From a virus: 64,000 nt of DNA. Positions 44,740-52,737 of the stretch are shown one piece after another. The notes beneath the pieces were generated by a model. That model made no database searches. It had not been told where the DNA came from and saw only the letters and a program-made list of their open reading frames with translations. Where the stretch lies: positions 275,636 to 339,635 of IMG/VR virus record IMGVR_UViG_3300043436_004687; one strand, given 5' to 3'. Numbering within the stretch: the first letter of the stretch is position 1; the number at the start of each line of letters is the position of its first letter. The translations under genes were made by a program, and so were the position numbers.

Positions 44740-45459
44740 TTAATCGTTAGGATTTTCAATTGAGAATAAAATATTATTTATTGCAGAAAACAACCCATTA
44801 ATATCTCTAATAAATGTTATATTTTCAATCTTACTTTCACCCTCACCAATTAATTCATTTTCATAATATTGGTTACACTTTCTACTGAAGATTAATTCTT
44901 TTTTAGAATAAACTTTCATTTTATATAATTCCCCTTTAGGGGTGAATTCAACTACTAACTCCAAGTTCATTAAATTAGTAGTATTATATAAATTTAAAAC
45001 TACTTTTCGATAATCTTTGTTTACTTTTAGAATATTAAAAGCATCCATTTCATCATCAATAATATTAAAATCAAAACTAGTAAATTCTTTAGTTAAAATA
45101 TCATCTGAAATTAATTTTATAATACTTCTGTCACAAGTAGATTTTGAATAATTGTCAACCAAAATTTGAATTTTAGAATCCAAATCTTTAGTTCTAAAAT
45201 TCAATTCATTTTCCATCAATCTACTAGAAATACTTGACATGGGTAAAATTGCACCATAATCATCATTATTGTTTTTATTATTAACATAATGTTCAGTTTG
45301 TGTGATTGCATCAGCTAATGTATAATTAAAGTGATAACTATCAAAACGTTTATGTTTATCGGGGTTCAAGGATTCTTTTTTTTCAATTTCGTTAGCAGTT
45401 TCTAAAAAATCACTAATAAATTTGTTTGTTAATTCTAATAATTTTGGTGATACTTTCAT
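44740..45459 (-). CDS. hypothetical protein, 239 aa
   Basis: Not recognised. Helical N-terminus (KLLELTNKFISDFLETANEIEKKESL), a QTEHYVNNKNNNDDYGAILPMS middle, then a beta-rich C-terminal half (VELVVEFTPKGELYKMKVYSKKELIF). Downstream of the ABA-sandwich gene by 1 bp. Confidence 0.79.
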   Translation of the reverse strand: MKVSPKLLELTNKFISDFLETANEIEKKESLNPDKHKRFDSYHFNYTLADAITQTEHYVNNKNNNDDYGAILPMSSISSRLMENELNFRTKDLDSKIQILVDNYSKSTCDRSIIKLISDDILTKEFTSFDFNIIDDEMDAFNILKVNKDYRKVVLNLYNTTNLMNLELVVEFTPKGELYKMKVYSKKELIFSRKCNQYYENELIGEGESKIENITFIRDINGLFSAINNILFSIENPND

Positions 45460-45460
45460 T

Positions 45461-45910
45461 TTATTTATTTTGTTCGTTATACCATTTGATAAACTCTACA
45501 CAACCATTGTAAAAAGCTTCAATTTTATTTGTTTTTCCCCCATAACTATCAATCGTTATATCTGCGCCACTATAAGAAGTACTTCCTATTTCTATATTGC
45601 AATACATAAGACCTTCTTTTTGATTACTTTTTTGAGAAAGCATTTCAAATCTAAAATCCAAACTTTCAATCTTTTCTACTACTTCCATTAACAAATTCCA
45701 ATCATTTTGAAAATTACAACTATTATAAACATTTTCTTCTACTCGTTGTCTATCACTTGAACCACAAGACCAACCCTTGTGATTTGTGCCTTTGTAATAA
45801 GGTTGATTTACTTCTTCCCATATCTCGATTTTAGCACCCATAAACTCTGCTATTAAACGATTAGTTTCACTTTTATTGTTTTGCGCTATCGCTTCATTTG
45901 TTGTATTCAT
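45461..45910 (-). CDS. phage ABA-sandwich-like protein, 149 aa
   Basis: NRLIAEFMGAKIEIW at the start, FQNDWNLLMEVVEKIESLDFRFEML in the middle and NGCVEFIKWYNEQNK at the end. A middle segment with SCGSSDRQ and TSYSGADITIDSY is specific to this copy. Confidence 0.84.
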   Translation of the reverse strand: MNTTNEAIAQNNKSETNRLIAEFMGAKIEIWEEVNQPYYKGTNHKGWSCGSSDRQRVEENVYNSCNFQNDWNLLMEVVEKIESLDFRFEMLSQKSNQKEGLMYCNIEIGSTSYSGADITIDSYGGKTNKIEAFYNGCVEFIKWYNEQNK

Positions 45911-45932
45911 AATGTTTTTTAATTTGTTGATA

Positions 45933-45964
45933 CAAAGATATAAAATAATATTTTAATAAACAAA
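45933..45964 (-). promoter_or_regulatory. Bacteroidota-type promoter
   Basis: -7 TATCTTTG (45933-45940), -33 TTTG (45961-45964). Leader TATCAACAAATT. Confidence 0.82.
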
Positions 45965-45967
45965 TAA

Positions 45968-45995
45968 AAAAGCAACTATTTTTCAAGTTGCTTTT
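45968..45995 (-). terminator. hairpin terminator
   Basis: AAAAGCAACT, 8 nt, AGTTGCTTTT, then T's on both sides. A 10 bp stem; it lies past the displaced DUF932 3' end. Confidence 0.82.
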
Positions 45996-46024
45996 AATTC
46001 CCTCTAATATTCTAAATATTTTAA

Positions 46025-46204
46025 CTACAATTCAATTCCAACTAATTCTAAAGCCATTTCAAGCGATTTTTGATTAGTTTTGTAGTTAGTCCCCACCATA
46101 ATACTTTCAAGTCTTCCATTGTCTCTTGTTGGCGCTTGTTTCTCGTGTGTAGTCCAAGAAGTAACGCCCGAATGTAAACCCCATAAATTGACTTTCCAAA
46201 AATA
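46025..46204 (-). pseudogene. displaced 3' end of the DUF932 gene
   Basis: In-frame codons from 46204 to a TAG at 46025 encode NLWGLHSGVTSWTTHEKQAP then TRDNGRLESIMVGTNYKTNQ and KSLEMALELVGIEL, parallel to the C-terminus of the DUF932 protein (TCWGLFSGCTSWTTHEKQAPT and so on). It has no start. The GIY-YIG gene lies between this remnant and the intact gene, so this is most likely the original 3' end, replaced by a second copy that came with the endonuclease. Confidence 0.88.
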
Positions 46205-46232
46205 ATTTTATATTTATTATTAAAATAGTTTT

Positions 46233-47057
46233 ATGGAAATAAAAATTTATGGGTTAGTTGACCCAAAAAACAATCAGATTAGATATATAGGTAAAACACA
46301 ACAACCATTAAAAAGAAGATTAACTCAACATATTTATGATAATGGTTTAAGCAATAAATATAAATATAATTGGATAAATAAATTAAAAAATGAAGGTTTA
46401 AAACCACAAATAATAGAACTAGAAACTTGTAATGAGGAAAATTGGGTTGAACGAGAAAAATTCCATATTAAAAATAATAATAATTTGACTAATTTAACAG
46501 ATGGTGGGGAAAGTGGTTTATTTTTTACTAAAGAAATTATAAAAAAAATATCAGATGGTTTAAAAAAGAAATGGTTGGAAGAAGGATTTAAAGAAAGTTT
46601 TTCATTGAGAATGAAAGAATATTGGTCTGACCCACTAAATAGGGAAGAATCATCAAAAAGAATGACTGGTAAAAAAATGCCACTTAGTCACGAAATAAAA
46701 CAAAGAAATAGAAAACTAAATGAATGGAAAGAAAATAAATATAAAGAAAAAATGTCAATTCAAAGTAAAAAATTATGGGAAGATAAAGAATATATTGATA
46801 AAACATTAAAATTTTTAAAATCTGATGAGCATAAAAAAATGGTAAGTGATAGATTTAAAAATTGTAAATTAAGTGAAGAACATAAGAAGAAAATGTCAAT
46901 TTCATCTAAAAATAAAAAACCAGTTATTATTGATGGAGTTGAATTTGAAAGTATTACTGAAGCATCTAAGCTTATCCCAATAAATAGAGATAAGCTTAAA
47001 GTTAGAATTAAATCAAAACATTTTGTGAATTATAATTACAAAGAAACACCACAATAA
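46233..47057 (+). CDS. GIY-YIG homing endonuclease with NUMOD modules
   Basis: 274 residues. The GIY-YIG domain begins YGLVDPKNNQIRYIGKTQQPLKRRLTQH (6-33), with the catalytic Arg in LKRR and Glu in VEREKFHI. LTDGGESG marks the end of the domain. A middle helical, Lys-rich region contains SEEHKKKMSIS (NUMOD3-like). The C-terminus VEFESITEASKLI (NUMOD1-like) should bind DNA. Rightward, and its last 22 bp overlap the 3' end of the DUF932 gene. Confidence 0.9.
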   Translation: MEIKIYGLVDPKNNQIRYIGKTQQPLKRRLTQHIYDNGLSNKYKYNWINKLKNEGLKPQIIELETCNEENWVEREKFHIKNNNNLTNLTDGGESGLFFTKEIIKKISDGLKKKWLEEGFKESFSLRMKEYWSDPLNREESSKRMTGKKMPLSHEIKQRNRKLNEWKENKYKEKMSIQSKKLWEDKEYIDKTLKFLKSDEHKKMVSDRFKNCKLSEEHKKKMSISSKNKKPVIIDGVEFESITEASKLIPINRDKLKVRIKSKHFVNYNYKETPQ

Positions 47058-48007
47058 TCTAACATTAATTCTAATGCTTTTTGATTGGTTTTGTAGTTAG
47101 TTCCCACCATAACACTCTCTAATCTTCCATTTTCTCGTGTAGGAGCTTGTTTCTCGTGTGTAGTCCAAGAAGTACAACCACTAAATAAACCCCAACATGT
47201 ATCTCCCTTCTGTTTGGTTTCTTTTTCAATGTGAGAATAAAGGTTTTCCATGTTACTAATAGCTTTTTGACCAATTAATTTCACAGATTTTTTTGTATCA
47301 ACCTTATTTCCCTCAACTTCAATTCTATTCAAACCAACCAATTCTTTTACAAAAGTTTCAACAAGTTCTTTGGTAACTGGTGTTTTTTCAAATTGTTTGT
47401 AAGCATTGATTAATTTCATTTGTTCAGCCAATGCAAAGGTAATCAAATTTGGCAATTCTTTGATTTTTTCATCCATAGAATTACTATGGCGCATTTTCAT
47501 TTCACCAGCTTTATAAAATCTAAAGAATTGATTTTGACAAGACATAGTAAAATCATTCACACCTACACTCAATCCAGTAGTACCATCATTTGAATCAATG
47601 ATTGTAATGTATTTTTTGATTGTATCTTTACCTACTTTTTCAACACCCTTCACTTCTAATTGGATATATACTTTTCGCCCACTATGTAATGCACCCGCTT
47701 TGTACACACTAAGTTGACCAAATCCCGCAATACCTCTTAAAGCTAATTCAACAACTTCTCTATTTTGAGAGGGTCTATAAGAACTTTTAACGGTATTTAA
47801 ACATTCTTTAGTATCATCTCTGAATAAACCAAAATCAGTTGTACCATAATGGAATAAACCACCATCTTCTGTTTTATGCTCACCCAATAATGGCAATTTA
47901 AGAATTTCAAAATTCAAACCATATTGGTCAAGGATTTGTGTTGTAACATCTGATATTTCAGATTGCGTTGCTTCTAATTCTAATACGTGTGTTTGCTTTT
48001 TATTCAT
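47036..48007 (-). CDS. DUF932 (TIGR03299-type) phage/plasmid protein
   Basis: 323 residues: GLFHYGTTDFGLFRDDTKECLNTVKSSYRPSQNREVVEL, AGALHSGRKVYIQLEV, GLSVGVNDFTMSCQNQFFRF and the C-terminal CTSWTTHEKQAPTRENGRLESVMVGTNYKTNQ are typical. The family is common in phages and plasmids with unknown function. The C-terminal 60 codons are a near-identical alternative to the remnant at 46025, so the 3' end is inferred to be an endonuclease-borne replacement. Confidence 0.88.
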   Translation of the reverse strand: MNKKQTHVLELEATQSEISDVTTQILDQYGLNFEILKLPLLGEHKTEDGGLFHYGTTDFGLFRDDTKECLNTVKSSYRPSQNREVVELALRGIAGFGQLSVYKAGALHSGRKVYIQLEVKGVEKVGKDTIKKYITIIDSNDGTTGLSVGVNDFTMSCQNQFFRFYKAGEMKMRHSNSMDEKIKELPNLITFALAEQMKLINAYKQFEKTPVTKELVETFVKELVGLNRIEVEGNKVDTKKSVKLIGQKAISNMENLYSHIEKETKQKGDTCWGLFSGCTSWTTHEKQAPTRENGRLESVMVGTNYKTNQKALELMLDYCGVSL

Positions 48008-48043
48008 AACTATATTTTAATTGTTGATTAATTATTTCGTTAG

Positions 48044-48075
48044 CAAAGATATAAAATTATATTTTAATATCCAAA
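48044..48075 (-). promoter_or_regulatory. Bacteroidota-type promoter
   Basis: -7 TATCTTTG (48044-48051), -33 TTTG (48072-48075). Leader CTAACGAAATAATTAATCAAC. Drives the DUF932 gene. Confidence 0.83.
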
Positions 48076-48076
48076 T

Positions 48077-48325
48077 TTATATTTCATTAATTGATTGATT
48101 TTTTCTAATTTCAAAATCATTTAAAAAAATGATTTGTTTTTCAGTTATTCCATGTGTAGTTAAATCTCCAAAATTTTCGTGCATCGGTACAATCTTAGTT
48201 ACCTTAACTTCAAAAAATTCATTATCATCATCTTCATCACTAGGAATATTTATAACAACACCCTCATGGTTATGGTCTGTAAACTCCCCCATAATTGCAA
48301 ATTCTATTTTAGCACCTATTTCCAT
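48077..48325 (-). CDS. hypothetical protein, 82 aa
   Basis: Not recognised. MEIGAKIEFAIMGEFTDHNHEGVVINIPSDEDDDNEFFEVKVTKIV, a barrel-like domain with an acidic DEDDD loop. The DUF932 promoter's -33 box directly precedes its stop. Confidence 0.77.
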   Translation of the reverse strand: MEIGAKIEFAIMGEFTDHNHEGVVINIPSDEDDDNEFFEVKVTKIVPMHENFGDLTTHGITEKQIIFLNDFEIRKNQSINEI

Positions 48326-48350
48326 AAATTAATATTTTAATTTGTTGATA

Positions 48351-48382
48351 CAAAGATATAAATTAATATTTTAATATCCTAA
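48351..48382 (-). promoter_or_regulatory. Bacteroidota-type promoter, TTAG variant
   Basis: -7 TATCTTTG (48351-48358), -33 TTAG (48379-48382). The -33 box overlaps the end of the upstream gene. Leader TATCAACAAATTAAAA. Confidence 0.76.
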
Positions 48383-48696
48383 TTTCTAGCAATAAATTTA
48401 TTTAATTTTGATAATTCATCTCTAATATGTAAATTATCACTTATATTATCTTGATTTAATTGAGTAATATCATATTTCATTAAGAATTCAGAAATATATT
48501 TTAAGGTCTCTTTAATGGCGAATTTAGTACCGCCATTTTGAGAGGGTAAAAAAATTAGATTATTGAATAAAGCTGTTACATAATTACAAGAACCAATTTT
48601 ACAAGTTTCAACAATAATATTGTTTTCGTCCTTATAAACATTTGCACACATTTTATGGAATGTACTAGATTCTAAACCAATTGTTATTTTATTCAT
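48379..48696 (-). CDS. hypothetical protein, 105 aa
   Basis: Not recognised. SSTFHKMCANVYKDENNIIVETCKIGSCN is beta-rich with three cysteines; the C-terminal half is helical. Overlaps the upstream gene by 8 bp. Confidence 0.77.
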   Translation of the reverse strand: MNKITIGLESSTFHKMCANVYKDENNIIVETCKIGSCNYVTALFNNLIFLPSQNGGTKFAIKETLKYISEFLMKYDITQLNQDNISDNLHIRDELSKLNKFIARN

Positions 48697-48928
48697 TACA
48701 AACCTTTTTAAAATTTTCGATTTGAGTTACCGATAATTCATTGGTTTCACCATCTTCAAATTCATTATGAAATTGATTGTCATTGGTTTTATCAATACAA
48801 TTTATTGTGATTATACCACTATTTTTTGCTGAATCTTCGGCATTTAAAAGAGCATCACAAACGAATTCACAAATTGCTTTTACTTTATTCTCTTCTAAGT
48901 TAGCAATATCTAATATAAATCTAGCCAT
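48689..48928 (-). CDS. hypothetical protein, 79 aa
   Basis: Not recognised. Acidic (NQFHNEFEDGETNELSVTQIENF), helical N-terminus. In a three-gene unit with its neighbours. Confidence 0.76.
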   Translation of the reverse strand: MARFILDIANLEENKVKAICEFVCDALLNAEDSAKNSGIITINCIDKTNDNQFHNEFEDGETNELSVTQIENFKKVCNE

Positions 48929-48932
48929 GTTT

Positions 48933-49223
48933 TTAGTATTTAGCGGTTAAAGTAAGGTTAAAATCAATAGTATCTTTACTACCATCTTCATCAACAACAT
49001 CAACTGAAAACATCATTTGATATTCGTTATTATTTTTTTCATCAAGTTTTTTGATTTTAACATCTTGAGCATTCAAATCTTCTGAAATGGCTTGAATTAC
49101 CTTATCGGTAACATCTTCACCATTTTTGCCCTCGATAATTGCAGTAATTTTACCTTCTCTCTCATCACTCAATACATAAGAAAGTAACGTTGTTTTAAAT
49201 GATTGTAAGATTATTTTTTTCAT
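48933..49223 (-). CDS. hypothetical protein, 96 aa
   Basis: Not recognised. TTLLSYVLSDEREGKITAIIEGKNGEDVTDKVIQAISEDLNAQ, then a beta-rich end YQMMFSVDVVDEDGSKDTIDFNLTL. First gene of its unit. Confidence 0.77.
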   Translation of the reverse strand: MKKIILQSFKTTLLSYVLSDEREGKITAIIEGKNGEDVTDKVIQAISEDLNAQDVKIKKLDEKNNNEYQMMFSVDVVDEDGSKDTIDFNLTLTAKY

Positions 49224-49252
49224 AATTTTGATATGTTTTAATTATTATGATA

Positions 49253-49284
49253 CAAAGATATAAATTAATATTTTAATATCCTAA
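49253..49284 (-). promoter_or_regulatory. Bacteroidota-type promoter, TTAG variant
   Basis: -7 TATCTTTG (49253-49260), -33 TTAG (49281-49284). Leader TATCATAATAATTAAAA. Confidence 0.76.
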
Positions 49285-49300
49285 TAAAAAATGTTAAAAT

Positions 49301-49702
49301 TTAGATTCTAAAAACAAATGGATTTAAGTTTAATTGTTGATTATTATATGCTAAATGATTTTTTCTCCAATCATTATCAGTTTCTTTTTTTGGGAGTGAA
49401 AACCCTTTGCTTTTAAACCAAATAAATAAAATTGATTTAGCTTCTCTTAATGTTTTACATTCAGTTGTTAAACAACGTTGAGTATCACTTCCCCAACCCC
49501 ATTGAATATCAATAGCAAATGTATCACCACAACTTCTTATTTCACCTAATAATCCGTTGCTTCTAAAAATACAACGTATTTTAATTTTTTTGGTTTCGTG
49601 ATGTCTAAATTTAGCCATCCAACTAACAACAACACCATTTTGATAAAAATCCATAATTGAATAATTTTTATCGGGTAAATCACCTCTATATATTACTGCC
49701 AT
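49301..49702 (-). CDS. hypothetical protein, 133 aa
   Basis: Not recognised. Beta-rich N-terminus with DFYQNGVVVSWMAKFRHHETKKIKIRC and a C-terminal WFKSKGFSLPKKETDNDWRK. 5 bp downstream of the 176-residue gene. Confidence 0.77.
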   Translation of the reverse strand: MAVIYRGDLPDKNYSIMDFYQNGVVVSWMAKFRHHETKKIKIRCIFRSNGLLGEIRSCGDTFAIDIQWGWGSDTQRCLTTECKTLREAKSILFIWFKSKGFSLPKKETDNDWRKNHLAYNNQQLNLNPFVFRI

Positions 49703-49707
49703 ATCTA

Positions 49708-50238
49708 TTATTGTTTATTTTCTAATTCAAAATTATGTTCCTTAATAACGTTTTTAGGAAACAAATCACTAGGTAAATTTGTATTTAAAATGTTTTTGTT
49801 TTCAGATAACAACTTAGCAATAGCATTTTTTAAATATTCTTGACCTTTTAATGATTTACATAAATCAGCAATTGTATAATTTCTTACTGAATGAAGTACA
49901 TATTGATTTTTATCACCAACACAAATTCCTTTAGCCATATTAGAAATAAGTTTTTTCTCTGATTTTGCTTGTAACCAATCTTCAAAAAGTAAATCTACTT
50001 TGTATTCAAGATTCATTTTGAAACCATGTTCATCGGGTAATGTTTTACAATATGCTTCAGCTTCTTTTAATGTTAATCTATCTAAAGCACAATATGGGCT
50101 AATGTTAGTTTGACCACCCTCACCACTATTTTCAACATAAGCCACTTTTTTACCATCAATGTATAAATCAGCCACAAAACAATTAGTCTCTTTTGATTGT
50201 CTTTCTGAAAATTTAATATTCTTTAATTCTAGTTTCAT
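49708..50238 (-). CDS. conserved hypothetical protein, 176 aa
   Basis: ETNCFVADLYIDGKKVAYVENSGEGGQTNISPYCALDRL (19-57) is a block I recognise in many phage and bacterial proteins (E..cF.A.lYvDGKK.g.v.N.G.GG). Role unknown. Helical C-terminal half. Confidence 0.82.
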   Translation of the reverse strand: MKLELKNIKFSERQSKETNCFVADLYIDGKKVAYVENSGEGGQTNISPYCALDRLTLKEAEAYCKTLPDEHGFKMNLEYKVDLLFEDWLQAKSEKKLISNMAKGICVGDKNQYVLHSVRNYTIADLCKSLKGQEYLKNAIAKLLSENKNILNTNLPSDLFPKNVIKEHNFELENKQ

Positions 50239-50264
50239 AATACTACATGTTTTAATTTCTTTAG

Positions 50265-50296
50265 CAAAGATATAAAATAATATTTACATATGCAAA
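50265..50296 (-). promoter_or_regulatory. Bacteroidota-type promoter
   Basis: -7 TATCTTTG (50265-50272), -33 TTTG (50293-50296). Leader CTAAAGAAATTAAAACA. Confidence 0.82.
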
Positions 50297-50300
50297 TAAA

Positions 50301-50325
50301 AAATCCATTATTTTCATAATGGATT
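50301..50325 (-). terminator. hairpin terminator
   Basis: AATCCATTA, TGAAAA loop read leftward, TAATGGATT, then TTTTTATTT. Same core as the terminators at 25520 and 42313. Ends the 50614-50351 gene. Confidence 0.78.
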
Positions 50326-50350
50326 CATTTAAAATTGAAATAAGGTGTTT

Positions 50351-50614
50351 TTATTTGTCAAGTGGTGCAATTTCAACTGCAAATATAAAATCATTGGAAA
50401 GATTATCTAACACTTGGTCGTTTACTGCTTGTGTAAACTCATTCAATTGATAAATTAGAATTTGCTCCTCATCTAATTCATTTGGTTCGCCAATTTTATT
50501 GATAATTGCATCTTTTAATTCTTTAGTGCTTTTAAATTTTTGACCTTCTAATAAATTAGTTAAATCTTGTGAACCATAACCTGCTGAAACTAATACGATG
50601 TGAATGTTTTTCAT
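50351..50614 (-). CDS. hypothetical protein, 87 aa
   Basis: Not recognised. NIHIVLVSAGYGSQDLTNLLEG opens like a Rossmann-type strand-loop-helix; acidic C-terminal half (NELDEEQILIY). Monocistronic. Confidence 0.78.
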   Translation of the reverse strand: MKNIHIVLVSAGYGSQDLTNLLEGQKFKSTKELKDAIINKIGEPNELDEEQILIYQLNEFTQAVNDQVLDNLSNDFIFAVEIAPLDK

Positions 50615-50647
50615 AATATTTTTATTTTTAAATGATTAATTATAGTA

Positions 50648-50679
50648 CAAAGATATAAAATAATATCTTATAAATCTAA
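50648..50679 (-). promoter_or_regulatory. Bacteroidota-type promoter, TTAG variant
   Basis: -7 TATCTTTG (50648-50655), -33 TTAG (50676-50679). Leader TACTATAATTAATCATT. Confidence 0.75.
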
Positions 50680-50696
50680 TAAAAAATGTTAAATTT

Positions 50697-50969
50697 TTAA
50701 TCAATTAATGATAAATCAAAATTGGTTGATTTAATTTTATAACATCTTTTCCAAAACCCAGTAACCGCATCAATTATATTAGGATTTCTTACCCTATCAT
50801 TTTTATTGATTTCATATTTAACATTTTCAGAGTCACAAATTTGAACATCTGCAATACCACAGAAAAAGAAAATATACTTATCACCAATTTCAATTGGATG
50901 GGTATTTGGATAACATTCAAAGTTAAACTCATCATTAAACCCTTCTATTTTAGTTTTAAAATTCTCCAT
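50697..50969 (-). CDS. hypothetical protein, 90 aa
   Basis: Not recognised. Beta-rich, NTHPIEIGDKYIFFFCGIADVQICDSENVKYE; shares one base with the upstream stop. Ends FDLSLID. Confidence 0.77.
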   Translation of the reverse strand: MENFKTKIEGFNDEFNFECYPNTHPIEIGDKYIFFFCGIADVQICDSENVKYEINKNDRVRNPNIIDAVTGFWKRCYKIKSTNFDLSLID

Positions 50970-51184
50970 TATAGATTTTGTAAATAATTTATCTGCTCTT
51001 CGGTATCCATTAATTCTTTATTTAAAGAATCTAAATCACCATCACCTAATTCTTCGGGGTTGTATGTATAATACTCAACTCTTGTTTGAAAAACTTGAAG
51101 TTTAAATTCCAATAATTCAATTAATTCTGAATTATCTATAATTGATTCACCTTTTAAATTTGGATTTTTTCTAAAATTTACCAT
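50969..51184 (-). CDS. hypothetical protein, 71 aa
   Basis: Not recognised. Helical and acidic: LLEFKLQVFQTRVEYYTYNPEELGDGDLDSLNKEL. 2 bp after the upstream gene. Confidence 0.76.
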   Translation of the reverse strand: MVNFRKNPNLKGESIIDNSELIELLEFKLQVFQTRVEYYTYNPEELGDGDLDSLNKELMDTEEQINYLQNL

Positions 51185-51186
51185 AA

Positions 51187-51387
51187 CTATATATTTTTTG
51201 GTTTAAAATTTTTAATGAACACATCTAAGCTATTACCCCTACAAATATCAAAACCATCCTTAGCTTGATTATTTTTACTAGTGGCATATACAAACAAAGC
51301 AAAATAAGTTTCGTGATTTAATTTAGTTCTCCAATCTTCTAATTGTCTTGTTTGAATTTTTATTCCTTCTTCAACTGATAATACCAT
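51187..51387 (-). CDS. hypothetical protein, 66 aa
   Basis: Not recognised. GIKIQTRQLEDWRTKLNHETYFALFVYATSKNNQAKDGFDICRGNS; helical first half. First gene of its unit. Confidence 0.76.
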   Translation of the reverse strand: MVLSVEEGIKIQTRQLEDWRTKLNHETYFALFVYATSKNNQAKDGFDICRGNSLDVFIKNFKPKNI

Positions 51388-51415
51388 AATTTCTAAGTGT
51401 TTTAATTTTCTTTTA

Positions 51416-51447
51416 CAAAGATATAAAATAATATTTTAATATGCAAA
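51416..51447 (-). promoter_or_regulatory. Bacteroidota-type promoter
   Basis: -7 TATCTTTG (51416-51423), -33 TTTG (51444-51447). Leader TAAAAGAAAATTAAAAC. Confidence 0.82.
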
Positions 51448-51464
51448 CATTTGGATCGAAAATA

Positions 51465-51839
51465 TTAATTTTTATTCAAATAACTAATTTTAGCTTCTAT
51501 TAACAAATTTATTACAGATTCACTTCCCATTATATCTTTACCATCAAAAATAGGAATATCTAAAGCTGAAATGTTAGCAATAAATTTATTATTTGAATAC
51601 AATTCATTAATATAGGATTGTACAATATCGTCTTTAACATGTTTTGGCACATCTAAAACGCTTCTTACTTGGGAATTCTCATCGTTAAAAACATTCCAAA
51701 TATAATATGTGGATTTAACGCATCTATGGTAAATTGAAACCTTTGGTAATTTACCATACCAAATAATAAGAAATAAATCTAAAAAACTTAAAGTAATAAA
51801 AGTTAAAAGATTTGAAATGAGCATGAATATTTTTTTCAT
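51465..51839 (-). CDS. membrane-anchored protein, 124 aa
   Basis: N-terminal span FMLISNLLTFITLSFLDLFLIIWYG (4-28), then a soluble part with a Cys-Tyr-rich start (YHRCVKSTYYIWNVF) and helical C-terminus. Not recognised. Confidence 0.77.
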   Translation of the reverse strand: MKKIFMLISNLLTFITLSFLDLFLIIWYGKLPKVSIYHRCVKSTYYIWNVFNDENSQVRSVLDVPKHVKDDIVQSYINELYSNNKFIANISALDIPIFDGKDIMGSESVINLLIEAKISYLNKN

Positions 51840-51853
51840 AAGTAAATATTTTT

Positions 51854-52390
51854 TTAATCTTCGTAATCTTTAAACCAAAAAGTACAAACGTCTCTAGGTT
51901 CTTCTTGATTTTCATAATCGTTTTTATTTTCCCAAAGGTTTAAAATAAACCCTAAATTATCTTCGCTTTTTTTGAATTCAAAAACTGGATTCTCATATAC
52001 TATTTCAATAATATCTTCTCTCATTTCTTGTGTGATAGAATCTTCATTCATCAAGAAATCATCTAAGATATTTGAATCAGTAATCAAATCATAAGTACCC
52101 TCATATCTAAACTCTTCTTGACCAGTTTCCCACTCATTTTCAGTTATGATATAACCAATTCTATTCATTAGGTGATAACCCGAACTACAAAACATATCCC
52201 CATCATTCTCGATGATTGTCCAAACCCTCTTAGGGTCTTTATTAACAACACTTAAAACATATTGAATTTCATCACCAAAAGTTTCTAACATTGTTCCACT
52301 AAAAGAAGCGTTTTTATCTAATGGATTTTGAATTGGTTTGAATAATTCATCAAATGTATCTTCAGTTAAAATTACTTGATTTGTTTTCAT
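51854..52390 (-). CDS. hypothetical acidic protein, 178 aa
   Basis: Not recognised. Strongly acidic, especially SITQEMREDIIEIVYENPVFEFKKSEDN and the C-terminal YENQEEPRDVCTFWFKDYED. A DNA mimic is conceivable but unsupported. Contains PKRVWTIIENDGDMFCSSGYHLMNRIG as a central block. Confidence 0.79.
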   Translation of the reverse strand: MKTNQVILTEDTFDELFKPIQNPLDKNASFSGTMLETFGDEIQYVLSVVNKDPKRVWTIIENDGDMFCSSGYHLMNRIGYIITENEWETGQEEFRYEGTYDLITDSNILDDFLMNEDSITQEMREDIIEIVYENPVFEFKKSEDNLGFILNLWENKNDYENQEEPRDVCTFWFKDYED

Positions 52391-52416
52391 AATATTAATT
52401 TACTTTAATTATAGTA

Positions 52417-52448
52417 CAAAGATATAAAATAATATTTTAATATGCAAA
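52417..52448 (-). promoter_or_regulatory. Bacteroidota-type promoter
   Basis: -7 TATCTTTG (52417-52424), -33 TTTG (52445-52448). Leader TACTATAATTAAAGT. Confidence 0.82.
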
Positions 52449-52452
52449 TAAA

Positions 52453-52478
52453 AAAGCTATTATTTTCATAATAGCCTT
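52453..52478 (-). terminator. hairpin terminator
   Basis: AAGGCTATTA, TGAAAA loop, TAATAGCTTTTTT read leftward. Ends the unit finishing at 52484. Confidence 0.82.
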
Positions 52479-52483
52479 AATTT

Positions 52484-52732
52484 TTATTTATAAACACCTA
52501 AATCAAATGTTTGATTTTCTCTTTCTTGAATGTCAGATAAATGTAATTCCACTTCAACATTTTGTGAATCTAACCAAGTTATTTTTTTAACTTGTAATTC
52601 ATCAAATGGTAAATTATGTTTTAAATAATAGTTATTTATTTTAATAAAATCACCATTTGTAGGTACTTTTGTAAAATTATTAGGGAATTTACCTTTAAAT
52701 TTATCAATGTTGGTTTTGAAAATTATATCCAT
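52484..52732 (-). CDS. hypothetical protein, 82 aa
   Basis: Not recognised. Beta-rich with VPTNGDFIKINNYYLKHNLPFDELQVKKITWLDSQNVEVELHLSDI. Ends LGVYK. Last gene of the unit 54672-52484. Confidence 0.77.
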   Translation of the reverse strand: MDIIFKTNIDKFKGKFPNNFTKVPTNGDFIKINNYYLKHNLPFDELQVKKITWLDSQNVEVELHLSDIQERENQTFDLGVYK

Positions 52733-52737
52733 AGTTA

